From contig JASEVX010000007.1 in the NCBI GenBank assembly GCA_031761405.1, positions 55,738,015-55,802,014 on the forward strand: DNA of 64,000 nt. Direction: 5' to 3'. The notes below the pieces were generated by a model. It made no database searches and was not told the DNA's origin. It saw only the letters and a program-made list of their open reading frames with translations. Origin of the DNA: Serripes groenlandicus (taxonomy: Eukaryota; Mollusca; Bivalvia; Cardiida; Cardiidae). A program made the position numbers and the translations under genes. Below, piece by piece: positions 13,201-25,200 of this stretch; the first letter of the stretch is position 1, and every line of letters begins with the position of its first letter.

Positions 13201-16200
13201 ACAACAATTCCCACTCTTTCCCACATACAGATGCTTTCTGACCACTGCAGCAGACTATTTTAAAAATAGGGCCTGCGCTTGATTGAAATTTTCTTTAACC
13301 ACTATTTTTGCCAAATTTAAAAATAAATTGCAACTTCAATTTATTAGGAGCCATTTAGTTTCACCACCTAGGCTTTTCTTGGAAGCTTTTTTGGCAAAAA
13401 GTGTGCCGATTTTTCATGATGGAACTTTAATTGATAATTTACATAATAACAACCTTTAATGTATCACTACACAGCAATAAAACAGGTGTGAAAAACACAA
13501 GCTGTGAAAATCTAAATCAACTTGTCGTAAAGCTGTTGTAAAGTAGTTACTAGTTCAAGCCAATGTAATAAATGGCATTGTATTGTCTTCTGATAAACAG
13601 CCAATTTTAGGAATTTCTAAAGTTTGGAGACATTTTCCACAGCTTTAATTTTCCATTTCACTTAAAGCATATAAGTTACAGATATCTATGTTATTTACCT
13701 GTCCAAGCTCAGACTCTCTAGAAATGGCAAATTGTGAAATAGTTAAGGGGAAACACATTATAACAACTTACATCAGAGCCTGTGTATCTAGTTGGTACAG
13801 TTGTAGGAGAGTAGGCCGGTCCTCCGGAGGGTAGTTTTCCAAAGTACTTCTCGGCCAGATCAGACAATTGTTGGTGATCAACTCCTGCAAACAAAAATTC
13901 AGGTCTCATAAAGGATTCTTCTTATATTAATGTTATTCTTGCACTTTCTGGCATTAACTTAATTGAGTAACTTCTCCATTTCCACAATGACATCTGTAAG
14001 CTGGAAATTATTAATGCTACAACATTCCTTTGAACAGTAATCTTCCCATAGAGCTTCAACCTTGTTCTTACTTCTTGCTTATTAATCATTCTGATTAACC
14101 CTTTCCCACTTGCAGACACAATTCGATGCAACTGTATCAGGCAACTTTTGAAAACATTGCTGCACCAATACTTTCAACTTTATTCAATATAATGCTTTTA
14201 ATTTTTTTGAGAGATTTTCCATATTTTTGCCTAGATGTTTCTAAAGTCATCTGCGGCGGATTTGTATGCAGCAAAGGGTTTCTCTGTGATACTGGAAAAG
14301 TTATCCCCATACATTGACTCATCTCTGCGACTGTTTCCATGGTGAAGTTGTCCACCTTGGGACTTTGAAAATAGCAGTAAAGCTGTTCCTTCTCCACACT
14401 CAGGTTTGTCGGTATAACTTAAACTAACTTTGATGCATGTTGTCAATATAAATTATTTCATAGGACCAGTTGTACTTGTTTGGTAATTTACCCAAGAAAC
14501 AACGTAATGACTGAAACACTGTTGAAAGCAGTTTAAAACACCATTCAAATGAACAAATTATTAATCTCTTGTATAAAACTGTGCACTATAAGAGAGCCAT
14601 ATTTGGACAAATCTAGCCATGCCATAAATGAAAAATATCACTAGATAGTCGAGACAATCTCTAACAACAATTTTGTCTAGTCCCATGAAGCTGACATTAT
14701 ACTTAATCATTTCTTTAACATTTTCCCATGTGCAGACATATTTGGTGCATCTGTAATGCATAACTATTTGAAGACATTGTGGTATGAGAAGAACTTGATC
14801 ATAATGAGAAATTTTCTTTAGCTACAATTTTTGCATTTCTTATCCCTTTCCCTCATACAACAAATATGCATCAGATGACTTATTAAAACATCTTGTCAAA
14901 AATGTGAAAGTTTAATTATTAAATAATGTTGAAAACATTGTGACGAAAAAAAGAAATTGCTCATTTAGAAGAATTTCGTCTTTTGTCGCAATGTTTTCAA
15001 AAGTCGTCTTCTGCAGAAGTGTCAAAATGCGTCTTCAAGTGCAAATGGGTTAACAATAATTTTATTTTCATTTTCCCTATTTTTGACAAGATGCTTCATA
15101 AGTCCTCTGCTGCAAATTAGTTGTATGTGTGAACATGGCAACCTTTATGCAATATGAACTTACCACCGGCTGCTGCGAGTACCATTCTTGGACCTTTGTA
15201 ATGGGCCGTGATATAGTCTACTAGGTCATTTCGTGAAATTGATCTGGAAAAGAGGATAATTCATAACACATGAAACCAAATTGAGCAATCTATTAAGTAC
15301 TGGTACAAGGCAGAAACATTTACTTGATCGTCTTTGTGTGTAAAATTTTTGAGGATGAATGAATGAATGAATGTATATTGTTTTACGGCGCATCAACAGC
15401 TAAGGTCATTAAGCGCGCATTTAAATTTTTAATTATTCATGATCCCTGGGTGAACAAACCAGTACTAGGCTAGAAAATGTGCCTTGCCCAAGAACACTCC
15501 ACCATGACCGAATTGCCGCGACTGTGGATCGAACCCGGGACACCCGGTTTCGAAATCCCCGACGCTAACCACTCGACCACAGCGGATTCCTTTTGAGGAT
15601 GAGCAAATCTTTGCAATCGCATGTTTCTTCTGGCTAAAATTGTGCAAGCTGAACAATAATGCCAAGTTGGTCGTTAATCGATCATTTGAGTGATAGAATA
15701 TACGTTGAAAACATCTAGGCAAATATATGGAAGTTCTTTTAAAAATGAAAGTATAATCATTGACAAGAGGTTGAAAAGTTGTAGTAAAAATATTTATTGA
15801 TCATCATGAAAAATGTAACCTTTGGCAACAATGTTTTCATTAGGTCATCTATTGCAATCTTAGTTCAACTTGTGGTCTGATATTTCCCTATGGTGGTTAA
15901 AATTTCCCTACAGTCATAATCAATTCCATCCAACCATGCCTTCGCTATGACTTCAGACGGGGGATAAGTAGCCATAAGAGTAAGGGGCAGCAAAAGTCAC
16001 ACTTACTCAATATTTTCTGTGGGTCCTAGAATTGTTCTACTGAGGGCAGAACCTTGGTAAGCTGTTGAATGAAGATAATCAAAGGCCACTTCCTGTAGAT
16101 TGGTCTCCACTTCCTGTAAAACAAGACAAAAACAATCAGCTGTTTTCCATTATCTAATTGAGTTCCTTTTCCAGACACAGGTGAATGTCGAAAAAACAGT

Positions 16201-19200
16201 GTGGAAAAAGGCAACATTACTCAAAATAAACATTCTCCTCAGGGCTGTACAAAAAAAAAATTCAGCCACTTGTCCAGGACAAGTGACTTTCAGAATGCCA
16301 CTTGTCCTGCTAAGATTCTCACTTGTCCCACTTTTCTGCACACCAAGTTTAACATGCGACAAATTTAAGAATTGCGTGGTAGCCCGGATCGCGGTTTCTT
16401 GAGTGTTTTATTTGTTTTTTAGTGGGTTATTTTCTAGTTTTCTATAAAGATAACATTAAGAGCACACACTGTACATGATTTAAGGGTAGTGACCAATTCA
16501 AATAACATTATTGCAAAAGACCTGTAGTGCAGCATTCAGTTAAAAAAATGAAATTTGGATAAGAGATTATTTTTCACTAGGTTATTTGAAATATTCTGCA
16601 TAAAATGTATGTATTTTATCCATATTTACAAAAGATTCAAAAGCTATTGACAGAAATGTTAAACTTGAGAGTCAAATGATGCAATAGCACTTTTCAATTG
16701 AAGATAACAAAATAATAAGGTCACCAATTTAGGTCCCTCACCGAAACAGGGCAGTGTTCGATACCAGGGTCAGTTTTACAAAGAAAGACATTGATAAATT
16801 CAATTTTATTAACCAAAAGTCAAATTTATCAGGTTCAATGTAGTTATTAAATCAAAAAATCTTGTCAAAAAAAATGAAAGACAACAAAACGTGAAATTTG
16901 TTTCATGTCAATCTCATTAAAATCATCTCCTATTAACGCTACGCATTTACATTTAGTCCGATCGTGTACTTTAGTCAGATTGGTGTAGCGGTATTATTCG
17001 CAACATAGCCGCCATTTTGATGATTGCGCAATGTTAATCATGGTTCTCTACTTTGAGAATTAGAAATCGGTAAACAGCGTTGAATGTAAACATCGGGGTC
17101 GTCAGGTCGCGAATGTCATTCACCCAATTTCTCATTTCATCCAATGAAATCGCAACTATTAAGTCATATGATTTTTTCCCCGCCATTTATGCTAATTAAT
17201 TTTGGTAAACAAAGCCGTGATTGGGCAATTATCATACTCGGGGGGAATCATTTATATATTTCATTCCAAACAATTTTCAGTGTGTCCCTGATATGACGAA
17301 TATTATGTCGATCTTGAAGGTATTTCAAATTGATAAACGGCAAGATAATTTTTAGCAGTCGTCGTATTGTCTTTAATTTGGATCGAATTTATTTTATTAA
17401 CTTCTGCATGGCGAAAATGTCTTACAAGTCTTTCTGAACCTGGAGCCGGTTTGCACCAGTTTGCAAACATCGCATACCGAAAGTAGAAATATGGATCAAA
17501 ATACATTTACGGGAATATTTTAATGAGACCCGATCCATAGGTAATTCCCTAGCTTTCATGAATAACACAGCCCCAAGGAACAATTGTCACTTATGATTGG
17601 ACAGCCTTATTGGATACATATATATCACGTTAATCGACTATTACTGACGCGATTCGGTTGGCTGAAATCACTCGATCTGACAGGTGGTTAACTCCGCCTA
17701 CTGTTATTGATTTGTTATGGTCACGCGCGAATGGTTTTTCGCATGTAACATACAGTCAAATTTATACACGACAGACATGTGTGTTAGTGATTAAGCCGGG
17801 CTACCAGACACAGTAATTTACATTTACTGTTACGTTTTTGTTTGTTTGTTTGGAGTTTAACGCCGCTTTCAACAGCTTTGGTCATATCACGGCGGTCAGT
17901 GCACCTACCCATGTTTTCCTGGCTTTCACACACCAGTACTTACACAACATTCTTTCGAAGCCACTGACTACTTTCTCACATAGATCAGAGGTGAGAGGTA
18001 ATGGAAAACATCGCCCGAAAGAATGTCGCCGCAACCGGGTATCGAACCCGTGACCTCCAGATCACGAGTCAGATTACTGTTACGTAAATGGGTTGATATA
18101 ATGGGAAAATGCCACTTGTCCGGGACTGAGATGTTGCAATTAGCGACTTGCCCGATGCGATTTATGACTTGTCCCGGGCGTCGGGCTATGGGATTTGTAC
18201 AGCCCTGCTCCTCTTTCGAAAAATGTTTTGAATTATGTGTCAAAATTTAAATTAACGCTTTTCCAACTTTTACCAAAAACAACTATATTAGAAACATCAA
18301 ATGAGATAAAATGCTAAGTGCCATACCAAACAAGAAACATCAGTTTCAACAAGATATTTGAGAAAACTAAACATTAAACCCTTTCCCTGATATAATCAAC
18401 ATATGATGCTTTTGCAGTAGACAACTTTTCGAACCATTTTGGAAAAAGGAAAAATTGCTCATAACTAGAAACTTTTTCATTGCTATAATGTGTTCAACTC
18501 TATTAAAGGATTTAATTAAATTTATAGATTTCTAAAAAAATTTTTAGTCAATTATTGCCGATTCACTGTATGAAGTAAATGATTAACCCTTTCCAAAATA
18601 CAGAAAATCTGCAGCCGACGACCTTGAAAGCATCTAGGAAAACACACAATAAAGCTCTAAAAATATATGTTGAATTACTGAAAAGGGTTAAAAACATCGT
18701 GACAAAAGGAGAATTGCTTGTTTTTAAAGTTGTTTGCTTCAGAGGCGTTGAAAAGCGTCCATATGAGGAAAAGGGTTAAGGTGCTTAACCCTTTCCCACA
18801 TATAGACGCTTTCTGACGCCTCTGCAGCAGACGGCTTTTTGAAAACATAGTGACAAAAGAAGAAATTGCACAGAACGTGCAATTTCTCCTTTTGACACAA
18901 TGTTTTCCACTCTTTGTCATAGGTTATCCATTCAATTAAAGAGATTTTCTATTTTTTGACAAAATATGTTCAAAGTCGTCTGCTGCAAAATTGTTGTATG
19001 AGGGAAAGGGTTAACAGATGGGAGAATATACGTTTCCTGGCTTTCTCTGTACTAGAACTTAGAAGCAAAATTCTAGCTGGCTTCCGTACCACCAAGACTC
19101 AGGGCTCCAGATAATTTTTTGGCAAGAGGAGTAATTACTCATGAAAATTTTGAGTGATGAGTAACGCCCAAACAACCATGAGTATTTTAATAAAGAATAA

Positions 19201-22200
19201 ACTGTTAGTGACAAATGTAACATGTAAAACAACAGTTCAGTTCCTGATATAGAATGCTGGTTATTCTTATATTGTCATGTTCTGTTCAGTAAATGTTTAC
19301 AATTTGACATAGCTTAGTCAAAACATTTTGTTTTTGTTTTCTTGACTCTTGGTTTATAGTCCGACATTAATCGCCTCTTTCTTCTTGAATTTGCCAACCA
19401 TTGTTTGTCACACTTAACACTCCAGTCAGAGGCAAACTCTTCAAGCCATCAATAAAAAATTGTTTGTTTGCCCTTTACCGACCCTAGATCTTAGAGGTCG
19501 GAAAAATAATTTATTTTCTGGGAGGGGAGGATTAATAAACTAATATGAATGTTGAATGACATATAAATCATACAAGCTGCCCTGTTTCAGTGACTTTGTT
19601 GTTTTGCATATGCTCTTCAATTTGAAGAGTTCTATGCTATCAATGTTTTTTGTGGTCTCAAGTGTAAACATATAAATACAGAAAAGATTTTTTGGATAGG
19701 TCACAGCCCTTTTTATCATGTAGAGGGTGTGCGTTAAGTGCAAAAATACAACTTGGGAAAACCGAAAATATACACGTGACCATTCCAGCCAATCGTATTT
19801 GCGAAATGTAAATCAAAACTAATTTTATTCGAAAGCCAAAATATATGCGGTAAACGTCATCAATATTGGGGCCGTTGAATATGCATAAGACATGTATCGA
19901 TTGTAAACTTCGGCTAATATTGCAAAACTGAAAGTATATTCCTTCCTAGCCACTCGGTAAATCTCGGAAATGAACTGCAATTACCGCGATTTGTCAAAGA
20001 AATAACCCTGTAAAAGATCGACGATTAGAAATGCATATTACTCGGCCGAAAAATTTCACTCCCCAAAAAATATGCTGGTGCCTCAAATCTTACCTCGGAA
20101 TTCGCGAGTTTGCTTAAATTCGAACCCTGTAAATATGTATCGCATGGTGCATATATGAGAAATTCTTTCCTGTGTAATAGATTTGTTTACTACAGAAAGC
20201 GCGCGAAAAAAATCACGTGATTGAATGCCTGCGAAAATATCACGTGGTGTTATTTCTTCGAGTACAAAGCTATATTAAGATGAAGCTCTCCTTTTAACTG
20301 TTTTGCGAGATTACAAATTAGCAAAGCAACAACACACTGATCACGTGATCAACTTACTAGGTTACAGTATTTTAGTGAGTTATTTATAGAAATGTATATT
20401 TTGAAATTACATGGCTTCAATGACCGATCGATTTGGTTTCCGATTTATGTAAATAAGCTTAGTAGAAAACGGGAACCATTACTTTCAGTTCTTAAAATAG
20501 ACTAGGTTTTTCCGAGAAACTTTGAAAGAAAATATTATTGTTTTATGATTTAAAAATGAAGATACGCATGATATCGTGAACGAATGAGTAAATTGCAAAA
20601 TGTATGCGTATGTGTAACTCATGGAATTTGAAACACGTGCGTATTTGGAGATTTTCCATTCGTAATTTACGCAGATACGCACGTTATCTGGAGCTCTGAA
20701 GACTATATTTAGCCAATTGGTCAAAGACTAATGATGCTTGTTTAACCCTTTCCCTCATACGACAATTCTGCAGCAGACGACCTTGAACATATTTTGTCGA
20801 AAAATAGAAAATCTCTATAATTGAATGGATAACCTATGACTAAAAGTGGAAAACATTGTGGCAAAAGGAGAAATTGCACGTTTTGTGCAATTTCTTCTTT
20901 TGTCACTATGTTTTCAAAAAGCCGTCTGCAGCAGAGGCGTCAGAAAGCGTCTATATCAGGGAAAGGGTTAATACAATGACTTTTGTCCATCATCAGAAAG
21001 AATAAATTCAGGAGGAAAGTCACTACTTATTTTTATATATATATTCCAGGCTTGTTTAAACCACACAGCTTTGAAGAGATGTAGTCAATAATACAGAATA
21101 TACAGTCAGAGGACTAGATAAGGAGGAGTAAACAGGTTCTGCTTCCAAGATAAATCTGTACACACTCATTAAAACCTATGTTGTGGCTACTCAAAAGAGC
21201 ACCAACAACATAGGTTTTTCGGGTCAAATAACGATGTTAGAACATGTAAAACGCCCCTTAACTAGAGCTCTGCAAGTAATACATATTTACAAAAGTTAAA
21301 CCTTTCCTTCATATAGACGCTTTCTGACGCCTCTGCAGCAGACAGCTTTTTGAAAACATAGTGACAAAAGAAGAAATTGCACAAAACGTGCAATTTCTCC
21401 TTTTGCCACAATGTTTTCCACTTTTTGTCATAGGTTATCCATTCAATTATGGAGATTTTCTATGTTTTGACAAAATATGTTCAAAGTCGTCTGCTGCAGA
21501 ATTGTCGTATGAGGGAAAGGGTTAACTAGAGCTCTGCAAGTAATACATATTTACAAAAGTGTTCAATAAATTCTGTTCAAAAAGTCTTACCTGCATTTCT
21601 CTAAGAATAACATGGCGTTCATTTTCAATTTCTCTTTCACCTAATTTACTGTTTTGTGTGATGTCGGCCAAAATTTCCACAGCTGCAATACATTATACAA
21701 AATTTATCAATGGAATGGACCCTAGGTATAACATAGGGCACAAATTCCTAAAATGAGTGAATAAATCCTATATAGAATTGGCAGTTTCATTTCAGAATAA
21801 TTAATTAACCTTTTCCCGCATACAACAAATCTGCAGCAGTCGAGTATGTAAACATCTAGGCAAAAATAGGGAACTTTTCTATAAATGGGAGAATGATTAT
21901 TTTATTTTTTATCAACGTTGAAAATGTTGAGGCACAAGGGATAAGTTGCTCGTTATAAGCAATAACATGTTTTGCCCCAATGTTTCAAAGGGACAATTTT
22001 TTACCCCAGGGCTATAATTTGAACAATCTTGGTAGAGGTCAACTAGATGAAGCTACATACCAAATATCAGTACATTCTACCTTCCGACAAGATCCTTTTT
22101 AAAGATTCTCCCTATACAAGTCTTCGTAAAACAAGTGACCGGTGGGGTCATTTTTTACCCCAAGGCTATAAATTGAACAATCTTGGTAGAGATCCACTAG

Positions 22201-25200
22201 ATGAAGCTACATACCAAATATCAAAGGCCTGGACGATCTACTTTTAGACAAGAAGATTTTTAAAGTTTTTTCCCTATACAAGTCTATGTAAAACATTTGT
22301 CCCTTGGGGAGGGGTAATTTTTTACCCCAGGGCTATAATTTGAACAATCTTGGTAGAGGTTCACTAGATGAAGCTACATACCAAATATCAAAGGCCTGGG
22401 CCTTTCTACTTTTAGACAAGAAGATTTTTTAAGTTTTGGTTAAATCCCCCTTTTTGTTGCCGTGGCAACCAGAGTTCTTAATGGAATTTAAATCTTTGAA
22501 CATTCCTGCGAAGTTTGGTTGAAATTGGTCCTGTGGTTAAGGAGGAGATGATGTTTAAAGCTCAAAGTTAACGACGGACGACGGACAGAAAGTGCTCACC
22601 TTGAGCCTTTGGCTCTAGGAGATCTAAAAATTTGTCAAAAATGATTAGACTAGTTGATAGAATTAAAAATGAATAGTTAACAGCTGAAGCAATTTCATTC
22701 TTTTTGTATTTGCTGGATTTTTCTCCCGAATTTTGTAGCGAAAATTATAGTTATAGACCTACCTTTTTCAAGATCCTTGGTGAAACACTTTGCATAGTAT
22801 ACTGTTTGTTCTCTGGAGGTGTAAGCATTCAAATGGGCTCCCATATTTTCTATTTCCATCTCTAGTTGGGTCTGGGTTCTTTTGTTAGTCCCCTATAAAT
22901 TGAAATGTTAAAAGTTACATAATGTCATAAATATAACAACAGTTTATTCAATTACAAAAAAGATCTCACCAAATGTCTTATTTATTTATTTATTGGGGTT
23001 TTACGCCGCTTTCAACATTATTTCAGTTATATCATAGTATATACAGTTTTCAAACTATACATGTCTCTAGATTTTCAGGTGGATAATGCCTCAATAACTT
23101 AATATGGTTTAATCAGTGTCGCCATTTTAAGTCTTAAGACCTCGTAGTTTTTCTACAGATCTCCAGAGTTTTGCCAAAATAGCAGTCATCACATTGATAT
23201 TTATATTAAATTTTAATCTTTAGATTGATAAATATAATATCAAAATACCGAACAGCAATATGTTATAACAAAACAGTTTAGTACAAGGTCAGAATGAACT
23301 TGAATATGAGAACTTCCAATTCTATATAACAATCTTATCTTACTTTAAAGATCATGTGCTCCAAGAAATGGGCAACACCATTTGTTGTTATTTATTTATT
23401 GGGGTTTTACGCCGCTTTCAACATAATTTCAGTTATATCACAGTATATACAGTTTTCAAACTATACATGTCTCTAGATTTTCAGGTGGATAATGCCTCAA
23501 TAACTTGATATGGTTTAATCAGTGTCGCCAATTTAAGTGTTAAGACCTCGTAGTTTTTCAACAGATCTCCTGAGTTTTGCCAAAATAGCAGTCATCACAT
23601 TGATACTTATATTAAATTTTAATCTTTAGATTGATAAATATAATATCAAAATACCGAACAGCAATATGTTATAACAAAACAGTTTAGTACAAGGTCAGAA
23701 TGAACTTGAATATGAGAACTTCCAATTCTATATAACAATCTTATCTTACTTTAAAGATCATGTGCTCCAAGAAATGGGCAACACCATTTGTTGTGTCGGT
23801 CTCAAATCGGCTACCTGCATTTATCCATAACCCAACCTGAAAGTGAAATTAATAATAATTAGAATGTCAAATTAATGTCCAAACACTTTTCTGAAACAAA
23901 AATTTACATGTTTTTTTAATTAAATGATACCCAAACACAATTGAATGCGTCTTTTGAATATTTGAGCAACACAGTAGCACAGAAAGTCTCATTTATCAAT
24001 AAGTCCTCAGGGCCTGCTCTGGGTTGAATTTTTCTTTCGCCACATTGAAATAAAGTTCGCCACTTTAAATTTTAGGATCCACTTTTAATTTTTAGGAGCC
24101 ATTCATTTTCGCCAATCACATCAATGGGTCCAATAATTGTTTGTACTCGCCCATAATTAAATAGATTTTTCCCAATTAAAAATGACAAACTTACATTGTC
24201 ATTAAATCATGAAAGGCCTACGTTGATCGTCGAAACTTGTTTCAAAAAGTGTGTTGATATATTTAATGCATCTATAATTGCCAATTATTGCCAATTATCA
24301 TATGTACGGCCTTTAATGTATCAATATCGCTCAGAGTTGTTGGTCAGTCGGATTAAAAGGTTAAATTAACACTTCACAACAATAACACAAGTGTGAAATA
24401 CACAAGCCGTTCAAAATGATAAAAACGGGTGTCGTAAAAATATTGTAAAGTGGTCACTGGTTCCCGACATTGAATCAAATGGCAGTGCATTATCTTAGAT
24501 TAACGGAAACAGTCACTATGTCGTAAACTGATATCCAAAACAGGTAAATGTTGATGATAAAAACCTTTAGCCACTTACATTCGCCACTCATGAAATAACT
24601 TCGCCACTTTAAAATAATCTTCGCATTTGGCGAAAGTGGCGAACGACAGCGCGGGCCCCGAGTCCTGCATTAAAACTGAGTAGTCAAAAACCAACTCACG
24701 TATTGTATTTACAGTTGACTACTCAGAATTGAACTAAAAATCTCATTACATGTCCTCAGGTCTTTTATCTAGGCATTTTGGGAAGAAGAATTTGGCCCTC
24801 TATTTGGGAAAATTAATTGCTTTTATTTTTTATTTGACAAAGTTGGGAATTCTGCATGATATTAAAGAGTTGTGCTATTGGGAATGAGTCAGAATATCTG
24901 ACCAGTGAGATACCTAAGAAAAGACCTGTGTCCTAAACACAAAATAAATGCCTCTATGGTAGTTTTTGAATCCAGAAAATTGGAGACATGAAAAGAAACA
25001 ACAGAAAATCTTGATAAATAAAACTATTTCAGTCCTTTCACATATCAATAAATCTGCATCATTTGACTGAAAACATTTCGTCAAAAAATAGGGAAAATAT
25101 TTATTATTAAAACACTGTAGCAGAAGGAGGAACTGCTAATAATGCTGTGAACATGTGAATCGTTCAGTGAGAAAACCAACAATGTGGTCTCTGTTTAAAG

